A stretch of 64,000 bases of DNA from G963556115 sp963667375. GTDB lineage: Bacteria; Planctomycetota; SZUA-567. The translations under genes were made by a program, and so were the position numbers. The stretch lies in the NCBI GenBank assembly GCA_963667375.1, contig OY763323.1, positions 1,364,001 through 1,428,000 of the forward strand. The letters run 5' to 3'. This document shows, piece after piece, positions 16,777-24,593 of this stretch (within the stretch, counting starts at the first letter, position 1; each line of letters starts with the position of its first letter). A model generated the notes under the pieces. The model was not told where the DNA came from and did no database searches. It saw nothing but the letters and a program-made list of their open reading frames with translations.

Positions 16777-16974
16777 ATGAGTTGCAGTATGCTGGTGAAG
16801 AAGGAGCAATGCTGGTATATAATACCGGATTCAATCAATAAAGAGGAACTTATACTTTCGATACTTGAAAAAGAGGTTCCTGAAGGTTATGTCGAAGGTA
16901 TGGAGCTCGAAGATATTCTCCGTCTTAATGGCTGGCAGATACAGGAGTACAGAGATCTGGCGGGTGTTGCATAA
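16777..16974 (+). CDS. Possible small protein after csrA
   Basis: This reading frame encodes 65 residues, beginning at an ATG 6 nt after GGAG (16767-16770). It is acidic, with SINKEELILSILEKE and MELEDILRLNGWQIQEYRD as helix-like segments, and contains two Cys. It lies 53 nt after csrA and directly before a terminator, so it could be the last gene of the fliW-csrA unit. I do not recognise a family. A second short frame overlapping it was considered and rejected. Confidence 0.4.
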   Translation: MSCSMLVKKEQCWYIIPDSINKEELILSILEKEVPEGYVEGMELEDILRLNGWQIQEYRDLAGVA

Positions 16975-16978
16975 CTGA

Positions 16979-17007
16979 TTGTGTAAAATATTAAAATATG
17001 GTATAAT
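16979..17007 (+). promoter_or_regulatory. Candidate sigma-70 promoter for rlmE
   Basis: TTGTGT (16979-16984), 17 nt, and a perfect TATAAT (17002-17007). The expected start near 17014 falls inside the first arm of the csrA-unit terminator, so transcripts from this promoter would lack part of that stem and should not be terminated by it. Confidence 0.6.
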
Positions 17008-17008
17008 G

Positions 17009-17048
17009 GGAATGTGGAATCGGTCGGATCCGCATTCCTTTTTTTTTT
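17009..17048 (+). terminator. Terminator of fliW-csrA unit
   Basis: A 10-bp stem with one G-U pair (17009-17018 with 17029-17038), 10-nt loop and a run of ten T residues. Confidence 0.85.
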
Positions 17049-17074
17049 AAGTTTGGATATGGGGTTTGGTTGTA

Positions 17075-17725
17075 ATGCGTGAGATACAGGATAAGTATTT
17101 TCGGAAAGCGAAGCGTGAAGGCAGACTGGCACGGAGTTTTTATAAGCTGGAGGAGATTGATAAACGGGTCAAGCTGATCAGGCCGGGTAACAGAGTTATC
17201 GACCTTGGAGCCTGTCCTGGATCCTGGCTGGAGTATATACTGGAAAAGGTCGGAAATTCAGGTAAAGTCTGTGCGGTTGATCTCAATGTTATTAATAAGA
17301 AATTTAAAGGTCTGGTTGAGTTCAAGTTGATGGATATCAGAGAGGTTACTCCCGATATGTTCGGTGTGAGTAATTTCGATGTCGTGCTTTCAGATATGGC
17401 ACCGAAAACCAGTGGTGTAAAGCTGGTGGATCAGGCGCGTTCACTCGAACTCTGCGAGATTGCGGCGGAATTTGCTTTTGCTACCCTTGTTGAAGGGGGA
17501 AATTTTGTCTGTAAAATCTTTGAAAGTCCGGAAGTACAGCACTTTAGAGATAGCCTGCGCGATAAATTTGAAGTTACCAGAATGATAAAACCTGATGCCT
17601 GCCGAGATGAAAGCAGGGAAACATATATTGTTTGTACCGGATTTGGTAAAGAGCCTGAGCTCAAAAGAGAAAGACCGGATCATGAATATCGTAAAACCAA
17701 AGGAAAAAGAACCAGACAATACTGA
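17075..17725 (+). CDS. rlmE: 23S rRNA 2'-O-ribose methyltransferase RlmE/FtsJ
   Basis: This 216-residue Rossmann methyltransferase modifies U2552 of 23S rRNA during late 50S assembly. The K-D-K-E catalytic tetrad is visible as K24 (SFYKLEE), D107 (LSDMAPKTSG), K147 (FVCKIFE) and E182 (ESRETYIV). The SAM motif is VIDLGACPGSWLEY near residues 41-54. I start at ATG 17075 (MREIQDKYF); an upstream TTG adds only three residues. The last 44 nt overlap the start chosen for the downstream HD protein. Confidence 0.94.
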   Translation: MREIQDKYFRKAKREGRLARSFYKLEEIDKRVKLIRPGNRVIDLGACPGSWLEYILEKVGNSGKVCAVDLNVINKKFKGLVEFKLMDIREVTPDMFGVSNFDVVLSDMAPKTSGVKLVDQARSLELCEIAAEFAFATLVEGGNFVCKIFESPEVQHFRDSLRDKFEVTRMIKPDACRDESRETYIVCTGFGKEPELKRERPDHEYRKTKGKRTRQY

Positions 17726-18329
17726 AACCGTTATGGATATTATAAAGATCGAAGAGATACTTTCGCCGCTGCTGAAGAACTCCAATGCTCAGCAGAATCG
17801 GGAGCGGGGTTATGTGTATTATCATGGTAAACGCGTGGCTGAACTGGCACTTAAAATCTATTCAACTGCTAAACATCAGGTTCAGCAGCTGGAACTGGAT
17901 CGTCTGTATATCGCAGCTCTGATGCACGATATCGGAAAAGGCAAGCGCCATCATGCCATGGTCGGTTCGAAGATGACCGGGAAAATTCTGGGCCGGCAAT
18001 TGAAGAAAAATGATATTGAGGAGATTCAGCGACTTATCCGTGAGCATAATTTACGTGAAAAACCTAATGTTTGTGATCTCGATTCAAAAGCGCTGCAGGA
18101 TGCGGACGTTCTGGATCATTTTGGAGCTCAGGGAATATGGCTGAGTATCTTTTATACTGCAAAGGGCAATGGCGATCAGGGAAGTTTTCTCAAATATTAT
18201 TATAGTAAAGGGCATAAGGAGTATGTCCGCAGTAAGTATTACGGGCTGAATTTTGACCTTTCCCGAAAGTTGTTTGAGGAGCGTTACGCATTTCAGAAGC
18301 AGTTTATCAAGATAATCAGTGATATGTGA
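17682..18329 (+). CDS. HD-domain phosphohydrolase
   Basis: This 215-residue protein carries a metal-dependent HD domain. Likely ligands are H48 (YYHGKRVAE), H82-D83 (LMHDIGKGKRHH), H122 (REHNL) and D141 (DADVLDH), in the usual order. HD proteins of this size typically hydrolyse nucleotides or cyclic nucleotides, but the substrate cannot be read from the sequence. The start is uncertain: ATG 17682 overlaps rlmE by 44 nt, and ATG 17733 is an alternative. The stop lies one nucleotide from the convergent methyltransferase stop. Confidence 0.85.
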   Translation: MNIVKPKEKEPDNTETVMDIIKIEEILSPLLKNSNAQQNRERGYVYYHGKRVAELALKIYSTAKHQVQQLELDRLYIAALMHDIGKGKRHHAMVGSKMTGKILGRQLKKNDIEEIQRLIREHNLREKPNVCDLDSKALQDADVLDHFGAQGIWLSIFYTAKGNGDQGSFLKYYYSKGHKEYVRSKYYGLNFDLSRKLFEERYAFQKQFIKIISDM

Positions 18330-18330
18330 T

Positions 18331-19506
18331 TTATTCACCGCAGGGCTTGGCGATTACTGCAATTTTTTCCTCGAAATTGCGGGTAAGCAGCAGTGTGTAG
18401 TGTCTGCTGCCGCGCAGTTTGAGCTTTTTCTGCAGTGTCGGTATATCCACCCCTATACCGCGTTTGATTATATTCAGGCTGCCGCAATCAAGTTTTTTCA
18501 GCTGTTGCCTAAGTTCTTTTTCTTTGAATTTGAAACTGTTTATTATCTCAAAACATTTGGCAAAGGGGGTTCTTACCGGGGTATCGGCGGTGAGAAAGCA
18601 GATGGAATCAGAGATTTTGTCTGCTCCAAGCTGGCTGCCGAGAAGCTCCACGAGACCGGCCCGGATAACCGCGCTGTCTGGTTCAAAGATAAATCTTTTC
18701 AGGGCGGTTACAGGCAGTTGCGGATTCAATCCGTAAAGGATATTGTTTCCCGGCAGCAGGGTCGCCTGCCGGGAAACACCGCGTCTTAGTTCTCCGAACC
18801 AGAGTACACATTCACGCAGTTCCCCGTTATAGGAGATAAATTCGGCTTCAGCCTCTACTGGGATATCGGCATGATCAATACCGGGGGCGCATTTTATGCC
18901 GGCTGTGGTGCAGCGATTATGTATCATTTGTAAAATTACGGATAATGCCGGAGACCAGCTTTCAGGCTGAAATAGTCGCTTCCCCTCCTGTGTCCGTCGG
19001 GCAGGATCGATAAAGAAGGCTTCAATTCCCAGCTCCTTCAGCGGTACAGTGGTTATATCCTGCTGCAGAGTCCTGAAATTAGCCTCATTCCGGTAGATTC
19101 CGATGTTATGTCTGGCAAATATCAGTCTTGCCGGATCAAGATCGATACCGGTAACGTTGAGCTTTTCGCTGAACGAGACGCTGTCTCCTCCAATACCGCA
19201 GCAGAGATCGGCAATACTGCGTATTCCGGAGGTTGTGAAGCGGGTGGTTCGGTATTGGGAAATTTGTTCCGCGGATGCCTGCTCCAGTCCAGAGCGGGTG
19301 AAGAGCATTTTAGCCGCTGCTGTGAATTTGGTCTCGGCTTTTTTCCGCAGTTGCAGCATGGAGCTTATGGCGGCGGCGAGTTCAGGTGTAGTTCTGCTGC
19401 GCAGTAAGGCTGCGAGTTTGAAGGTTTCAGCGCCGGATTCGGCTGCTTCAGCCAACAGCTGCAGTCCCTGGGAACTGGCAAGAAATTCTGCGGTTTCTAT
19501 ATTCAT
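18331..19506 (-). CDS. Class I SAM methyltransferase with THUMP-like C-terminus
   Basis: This 391-residue protein has a central SAM-binding Rossmann fold with DLCCGIGGDSVSF near residue 100, an acidic GIDLDP motif and a catalytic-type FFIDPARR (DPA variant of DPPY). An N-terminal helical region of about 90 residues precedes it, and the C-terminal 90 residues match the THUMP-like domain found in this family, with basic strands such as IIKRGIGVDIP and SRHYTLLLTR. Members are thought to act on RNA, but the target is not established. The gene converges on the HD gene with only one intervening base. Confidence 0.85.
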   Translation of the reverse strand: MNIETAEFLASSQGLQLLAEAAESGAETFKLAALLRSRTTPELAAAISSMLQLRKKAETKFTAAAKMLFTRSGLEQASAEQISQYRTTRFTTSGIRSIADLCCGIGGDSVSFSEKLNVTGIDLDPARLIFARHNIGIYRNEANFRTLQQDITTVPLKELGIEAFFIDPARRTQEGKRLFQPESWSPALSVILQMIHNRCTTAGIKCAPGIDHADIPVEAEAEFISYNGELRECVLWFGELRRGVSRQATLLPGNNILYGLNPQLPVTALKRFIFEPDSAVIRAGLVELLGSQLGADKISDSICFLTADTPVRTPFAKCFEIINSFKFKEKELRQQLKKLDCGSLNIIKRGIGVDIPTLQKKLKLRGSRHYTLLLTRNFEEKIAVIAKPCGE

Positions 19507-19676
19507 TTTAAGCGTTGATTCCGAATGTTATAATTACTCATATGGTCTTAAATTAATCTATTATTCCCTTGCTATTATATAATATTAGTATACCATTAGA
19601 AAGACAAAGTATATATAGTGTTATATAATTTAATTGCATCGTGAAATAAAGAGTTACTGAATAATAAGGATATGTT

Positions 19677-20090
19677 TTGAGCGATAAAGCAACGGAAGAA
19701 ATCTATTGTAATAATGAGTTGTATGCGTTGATTATCCGAAAGGATTTCTCCGGTAAAGGTCTGACTTTTTTTACTCCTGATGAGTTTTCTCAACAGTTGG
19801 CATATATGAACCATCCCTCCGGGCACGTTATTCAACCGCATGTGCATAATGAGGTGAAGCGTGAGGTGCGATATACTCAGGAGGTGCTGTTTATCAGAAA
19901 GGGAGTGCTCAAAGTTGTCTTCTTTACAGAATCTAAGGAGCGTTTTGACGAGCGTTTGCTTTATTCCGGCGATGTTCTGTTACTGGTTAAGGGTGGACAT
20001 GGCTTCGAGATAATTGAAGAATGTGAGATGTTTGAGGTGAAGCAGGGACCATATGCCGGTGAGAATGATAAGGAAAAATTCAAGTTTTAA
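19677..20090 (+). CDS. Cupin-fold protein in sugar cluster
   Basis: This 137-residue protein shows a single cupin domain, with metal-ligand candidates in QPHVHNE (His-x-His), QEVLFI (Glu) and GGHGFE (His). The start is a TTG at 19677, supported by AAGGA 6 nt upstream; no in-frame ATG is available before residue 44. It precedes a DegT aminotransferase and a glycosyltransferase in the same direction. By context it could isomerise or otherwise modify a nucleotide sugar, as FdtA-like cupins do, but the sequence is not close enough to assign that reaction. Confidence 0.7.
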   Translation: MSDKATEEIYCNNELYALIIRKDFSGKGLTFFTPDEFSQQLAYMNHPSGHVIQPHVHNEVKREVRYTQEVLFIRKGVLKVVFFTESKERFDERLLYSGDVLLLVKGGHGFEIIEECEMFEVKQGPYAGENDKEKFKF

Positions 20091-20120
20091 GTAGCTTGTT
20101 GTATAAGGATCGTATAGTAA

Positions 20121-21281
20121 ATGATACCCGTAAATGAACCATTACTTGATGGTAATGAGAAAGAATACCTTAATGAGTGTATAAATACCGGCTGGATATC
20201 TTCTGAAGGGCCGTTTGTCAGCAGATTTGAAGAAGAGTTCGCTGCGTATTGTGACCGGGCGTATGGAATAGCGGTATGTAATGGCACCGCGTCACTTGAG
20301 GTCGCACTGTATGGTGCTGGAGTCCGGGCCGGGCAGAAGATAATAATGCCGAGTTTTACCATCGCGTCATGCGCAATCGCGGCTATACGAATTGGGGCTA
20401 TACCGCTGTTGGTCGATTGCCGGGCGGATAACTGGTGTATGGATGTAGCGCAGGCAGTGAGACTTATCGAGAAGGATCAGGATGATGTCACGGCTATAAT
20501 GCCGGTACATATTTACGGGCATCCTGTAGAGATGGATCCGCTGCTTGAAGCGGCGGACAAGTATAAGCTCAAGATTATTGAGGATGCGGCTGAGGTGCAT
20601 GGTGCGGAGTATTGCTCCGAGTATCTGCGTAACGGACATTCCGGACCGGTCTGGAAACGCTGCGGTTCTTTCGGGCTGGTTTCCAGTTTTTCTTTTTATC
20701 CCAATAAAATTATCACTACTGGTGAGGGCGGAATGGTTCTTACCGATGATCATGAAGTTTATGAGCGGGCAAAATCATACCGGAATCTCTGTTTCGGTAA
20801 TGTCGAGCGCTTCAGGCATGAGGATATCGGTTATAATTTCCGGATGTCAAATCTGCAGGCTGCTGTCGGAGTGGCTCAGCTGGAGCGGATCGTGGCTCAT
20901 ATTGAGAAAAAAATTCAGATTGCACAGTGGTATACTGAACGCCTTGCCGGTACTGCCGGTATCAGGCTGCAGCCGGTTGAATCCTGGGCCAAGCCGGTAT
21001 ACTGGATGATGGCTATAGAACTTGATAAGGCACTCGGAGTAAAGGCTACAGATTTGATGAATGCACTCAAAGAGAAGAAGATCGGCACCAGACCGTTCTT
21101 TATGGGGCTGCATGCACAACCGGCATTCAAGTATCTGGTAGAGACCGCAGACGGTGGTTGTCCTAATGCTGATCATGCTTATGAATACGGGCTATATCTG
21201 CCTTCAGGTCTGGCTTTGAAAGAAGCTGAGGTTGATAATGTCTGCCGTGAAGTTAGAGAATTTCTTGCAGGGGTGGGTTAG
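20121..21281 (+). CDS. DegT/DnrJ/EryC1 aminotransferase (perosamine-synthase-like)
   Basis: This 386-residue PLP enzyme transfers an amino group to a keto nucleotide sugar. The Schiff-base lysine is K196 in FYPNKIITTGEGGM, and the PLP-contact motif is EDAAEVHGAEY at 154-164, a variant typical of GDP-perosamine synthases. Lysine rather than histidine at 196 excludes the ColD-like dehydratase branch. If the substrate is GDP-4-keto-6-deoxymannose, it could come from gmd at 6814-7911. It is followed after 1 nt by a glycosyltransferase. Confidence 0.88.
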   Translation: MIPVNEPLLDGNEKEYLNECINTGWISSEGPFVSRFEEEFAAYCDRAYGIAVCNGTASLEVALYGAGVRAGQKIIMPSFTIASCAIAAIRIGAIPLLVDCRADNWCMDVAQAVRLIEKDQDDVTAIMPVHIYGHPVEMDPLLEAADKYKLKIIEDAAEVHGAEYCSEYLRNGHSGPVWKRCGSFGLVSSFSFYPNKIITTGEGGMVLTDDHEVYERAKSYRNLCFGNVERFRHEDIGYNFRMSNLQAAVGVAQLERIVAHIEKKIQIAQWYTERLAGTAGIRLQPVESWAKPVYWMMAIELDKALGVKATDLMNALKEKKIGTRPFFMGLHAQPAFKYLVETADGGCPNADHAYEYGLYLPSGLALKEAEVDNVCREVREFLAGVG

Positions 21282-21282
21282 T

Positions 21283-21999
21283 ATGACCGATCCTAAAATT
21301 TCATTTATTCTGGCGACATTCAATGAGCGGGAAACAATAGTTGCACTTGTGAACAGAATACTGGGAGTGTGCGGGCAGGATCTGGAGCTGATTATCGTTG
21401 ATGACAGTTCTCCTGACGGGACTGCACAGCTGGTACGGGATCTTGGTGATCCCCGGGTGAAGGTTGTTGAACGCAAACGCGGTCGAGGTCTTGCTTCCGC
21501 GTATATGCGTGGAATCATTGAGAGCCGGGGGGCTGTTATCTGCTGGATGGATGCTGATGGCTGCATGCCGGTAGAGATGGTGCCTGAAATGATATCCAGA
21601 TTAAATGAATTTGACGCGGTTATAGGTTCCAGATTTGTCACTGGCGGCAAAGATGACAGGGATTTTATCCGTATCTTTACCAGTAAACTGATTATAGGGT
21701 TTGCCCGTTTGGTGCTTGGCTGTAAAACCCGGGATATTGATAGCGGTTTTATGGTTATGAAACGTGAATGTCTTGATGGTGTCTTATTTTCACCTACCGG
21801 TTATGGTGAGTATTTTATTGAGCTTGTAGCCAATCTTGAGCGTAAAGAGTATAAAATTCTTGAGATGGGGTATGAGTTTCGTGACCGGGGTGAGGATGAG
21901 GGGCAGAGTAAATCTTTCAGCAGCTGGATGCGGTTTCTCTTTTTAGGGTGTAAGTATGGTCTGCGCGTGCTGCGCTGTCGTCTCTGGCCGCTTGATTGA
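21283..21999 (+). CDS. Family 2 glycosyltransferase (dolichol-phosphate mannosyltransferase type)
   Basis: This 238-residue protein has the GT-A fold: ISFILATFNERETI at the start, IIVDDSSPDGTAQLV with the first Asp motif near residue 35, and CWMDADGCMP as the metal-binding DxD region. The pattern IDSGFMVMKRECL and the ending GYEFRDRGEDEGQSK match DPM1-like enzymes that load a polyprenyl phosphate with a sugar. I start at ATG 21283, one base after the aminotransferase stop; a frame opening 51 nt earlier would overlap that gene. No C-terminal membrane domain is present. Confidence 0.88.
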   Translation: MTDPKISFILATFNERETIVALVNRILGVCGQDLELIIVDDSSPDGTAQLVRDLGDPRVKVVERKRGRGLASAYMRGIIESRGAVICWMDADGCMPVEMVPEMISRLNEFDAVIGSRFVTGGKDDRDFIRIFTSKLIIGFARLVLGCKTRDIDSGFMVMKRECLDGVLFSPTGYGEYFIELVANLERKEYKILEMGYEFRDRGEDEGQSKSFSSWMRFLFLGCKYGLRVLRCRLWPLD

Positions 22000-22164
22000 T
22001 TTATAGTGGCAGGTTCTTATATGACCGGGAAAAGGCGAAATCTGTTTCGGTATTTCTGTCGTGAGTTTGATGGTTAATTTAATCCGGTCTGTTCAATAAA
22101 ATACTGAAATTTAATGGTTTTTCGGCTACTGATGCAAATACAACTATGAAAGGAATAGCTGTAA

Positions 22165-22551
22165 ATGAGTAGAGAAGTAAATACTGAGGATAAATGTCTG
22201 GAGCGGGCGAAGATTATTGCCCGCATATGTTATGAGAAACGTCTGGAGGATATACGGCTTATCGACCTGCGCAATATGTGTCCATATGCTGATTATTTTG
22301 TAATTGGTACGGGTAAGAGTGCTCCGCAGATACGAGGTGTGCTCAAGGATATTCAGGCGGAGATGAGTAAATTGAAGTACAGGCTCATTAATGAGGCCGG
22401 CAGAGGTGGTGATGAGTGGGCTTTAATCGATTATGGCGATATCGTTGCGCATATTTTCAGTAGCGAGGCCCGTGAGTATTATCAGCTTGAAGAGCTATGG
22501 GCTGATGCCCCGGAGATTGATTTTCTTGCGGGGTACAAGGCGGGAAAATAA
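22165..22551 (+). CDS. rsfS: Ribosomal silencing factor RsfS
   Basis: This 128-residue protein binds ribosomal protein uL14 and prevents subunit joining in starvation. It shows the conserved IDLRNMCPYADYFVIGTGKS and the DEWALIDYGDIVAHIF core, followed by EAREYYQLEELWADAP, all diagnostic. It has its own start after GAAAGGAA and is followed by a hairpin. Confidence 0.94.
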   Translation: MSREVNTEDKCLERAKIIARICYEKRLEDIRLIDLRNMCPYADYFVIGTGKSAPQIRGVLKDIQAEMSKLKYRLINEAGRGGDEWALIDYGDIVAHIFSSEAREYYQLEELWADAPEIDFLAGYKAGK

Positions 22552-22570
22552 ATCATCATTGCGATTTTTC

Positions 22571-22601
22571 AGGGGCAGAGGACTTATTATCCTCTGCCCC
22601 T
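22571..22601 (+). terminator. Hairpin terminator after rsfS
   Basis: A perfect 12-bp GC-rich stem (22571-22582 with 22590-22601) with a 7-nt loop. The T tract after it is poor (AAGTATTTA), so termination may be partial. Confidence 0.65.
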
Positions 22602-22726
22602 AAGTATTTATGATGAGCTGGCGACTGGTTTTTTAGCTGTCAGGAGGTTAATTATTCAAGTTTCTCTTCCGGTGTGGTCGATATAAACACTGTATAGTGT
22701 CTAAGCTTATAAAGGAAACAGTCAAT

Positions 22727-23578
22727 ATGTCGGCGTTGGATAGACTCGCTAGAATGCTCTGTATACTTGCTTGTGTGCTTGCGGTACTGGTACTGCTTAC
22801 CGGCTGTGCTCAGAGTAAAGCGGTGAAAAAGAATATGATGTCAGAAAAAAGAGTCAAGGATCTGGAGGCAGAGAATACCGCCCTTAAAAATGAAAAAAAA
22901 GAGGCTCAACAGCGTCAGCAACAGGCTTCACAGCGTCAGGCGGCGGCAAAATCCAAACAGGCGGTACGGCTGATGGTTAAGGGCAAGCCTATTGATGTCC
23001 CGGCTCCGGAGCTGGATAATATTAATCGTTATGCGGCTGCGCTGGAGGAAAATCTGTTGCGTCGTTATAATAACACTCCTGGATTCGCCGGTAAGGTGGC
23101 GAAGGTGAGATTGCTGGCAGATCATGAGCCGGAATTCTCTATGGATGGCAAGAAGATACGCATGGAATGGTCTCAGGTTGTATTTGATCAGTGGGGTAAG
23201 AGAATTCCGGAATTAGAAGAAGAGTATTATGTTGTGGTCTTTGGTGATGGTAAACCGCTGATGCAGCGTACCCGGCCTTCAATATCTGTAGGATTAAACA
23301 ATGAGAGCGGTTATTCGGAATTCGCTCCTGTCAGAGGTGGTACGCTCTCGACTCTCGAGTATAATGCTGACCCGACAATGTTTGATAAGCCTACAAGCAG
23401 CAGTGACGGTCTTCTTGATGATAATCTTAAGAGTAAAGATGTAAATAATGTTCCATATCATCAGCTGGATATTGATCCGCTGCAGCCACATAACGCCCCT
23501 GTTGACAAGCCGCGGGAGCTGCCGGTTATCCAGCCTGCTCCGGAAGACCTGCAGGCGGTTGTGGTGCTGACAAAATAG
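22727..23578 (+). CDS. Lipoprotein with coiled-coil segment
   Basis: I recognise no family for this 283-residue protein beyond its export signal. A hydrophobic signal segment ends in LLTGC, with the lipidated cysteine at residue 27. It is followed by a Lys/Glu/Gln-rich coiled-coil stretch (about 34-75, including QQRQQQASQRQ), then a mixed domain with RMEWSQVVFDQWGKR and EEEYYVVVFGDG. The C-terminal 80 residues are rich in Asp, Pro and Asn. The start ATG 22727 follows AAAGGAAA and gives a better signal peptide than the GTG 30 nt upstream. It is probably anchored in the inner or outer membrane facing the periplasm. Confidence 0.8.
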   Translation: MSALDRLARMLCILACVLAVLVLLTGCAQSKAVKKNMMSEKRVKDLEAENTALKNEKKEAQQRQQQASQRQAAAKSKQAVRLMVKGKPIDVPAPELDNINRYAAALEENLLRRYNNTPGFAGKVAKVRLLADHEPEFSMDGKKIRMEWSQVVFDQWGKRIPELEEEYYVVVFGDGKPLMQRTRPSISVGLNNESGYSEFAPVRGGTLSTLEYNADPTMFDKPTSSSDGLLDDNLKSKDVNNVPYHQLDIDPLQPHNAPVDKPRELPVIQPAPEDLQAVVVLTK

Positions 23579-23590
23579 CATTTTAGTATT

Positions 23591-23625
23591 GATTAAAGGC
23601 AGCCTGTAACCGGCTGCCTTTAATC
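23591..23625. terminator. Bidirectional terminator
   Basis: A perfect 14-bp inverted repeat (23591-23604 with 23612-23625) lies between the convergent lipoprotein and cation-efflux genes; both arms are flanked by A/T, so it can serve either strand. Confidence 0.85.
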
Positions 23626-23643
23626 AATTAAGTCCTTTATAAA

Positions 23644-24570
23644 TCAGTGATTTTTAGCTTTTCTATTGCGTCTGCTTGCTCTGCTGCTCTTCTTTTTATA
23701 AGCGGGTTCAACATGGATCAGAGTATTGGTGATTTCCGGCATCTCCTGAATGACCCGGTCATGGAAAATCCGGGTTAGTTCATGTGAGGCGTATACCGTC
23801 ATATCCGGATCAACATCCATATGCATGTCAACCAGGATCTCACCGCCCAGCTTTCGGCAGCGGACTGAATGCACATTATTGATACCGGGAATGCTTCTGG
23901 ACATCTCACGGATTCTGGTATTGAGAGCCGGATTGGGTGTCGCTTCCATTATTTCAAAAACAGATGGTTTGGCTAGACGCCAGGTGGCATGCAGCAGAAG
24001 TATGGTCACTAGTATTGCTGCTATCTGGTCATAGTAGTGAAATTCGGGATAGATCATTTCGCCGATAACCGCAACCGCAACCGGCATTGAACTCAAGGCA
24101 TCACTCCGGTGATGCCAGGCGTTTGTCGTCAGTGCTGAGGATTTATGCTGCTTGCCTTTTTTGAAGGTCCAGCGAAAAAGGAGCTCTTTGGCTATTATGG
24201 AGATGATTGCGATGTAAAAAACATCCCACTCCGGACTGCCTGACGGGGTCTTGGAAATAATTGAGAAGATAGCGCGCCAGCCGATACCGCTGCCGACAAA
24301 TCCAAGTACACCGGCAATAAATAGATTTATCAGTGTCTCATAACGTCCATGCCCGTAGGGGTGATTTTTATCGGGAGGAGCGCTCCAGAAGCGGACACCG
24401 ATCCAGATGGCGGCATCAGTAGCCAGATCACTGAGACTGTGTATACCGTCAGCGACCAGCGACATTGAGGAAGAGCTGAGTCCTACGGTAATTTTAATGA
24501 TAGTAAGCAACAGATTGACCAGGGCACCGACAACGGTTACCCTGCGTATCTGGGTAAGCTGGTTTTGCAT
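23644..24570 (-). CDS. Cation diffusion facilitator (CDF) efflux protein
   Basis: This 308-residue inner-membrane protein exports divalent metal (Zn, Fe, Mn or similar) in exchange for protons. The first metal site is D41-x2-H44 and D48, D52 in the helix VADGIHSLSDLATDA, with the second helix pair giving HHRSDALSS. PYGHGRYETL is the conserved loop. The C-terminal cytoplasmic domain (GGEILVDMHMDVDPDMTV) is the usual metallochaperone-like fold, and the tail is strongly basic. It starts 23 nt after a phosphoesterase gene in the same direction and is probably co-transcribed. The metal is not decided by the sequence alone. Confidence 0.92.
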   Translation of the reverse strand: MQNQLTQIRRVTVVGALVNLLLTIIKITVGLSSSSMSLVADGIHSLSDLATDAAIWIGVRFWSAPPDKNHPYGHGRYETLINLFIAGVLGFVGSGIGWRAIFSIISKTPSGSPEWDVFYIAIISIIAKELLFRWTFKKGKQHKSSALTTNAWHHRSDALSSMPVAVAVIGEMIYPEFHYYDQIAAILVTILLLHATWRLAKPSVFEIMEATPNPALNTRIREMSRSIPGINNVHSVRCRKLGGEILVDMHMDVDPDMTVYASHELTRIFHDRVIQEMPEITNTLIHVEPAYKKKSSRASRRNRKAKNH

Positions 24571-24593
24571 CGATATTCTCCGGATTAGGGATT

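Noticed and set aside
16725..16841. 38-codon GTG frame after csrA resembling a short sugar- or carbamoyl-type stretch
   Set aside because: It has no convincing ribosome-binding site, overlaps the 16777 frame and is too short to assign; the resemblance is probably chance.
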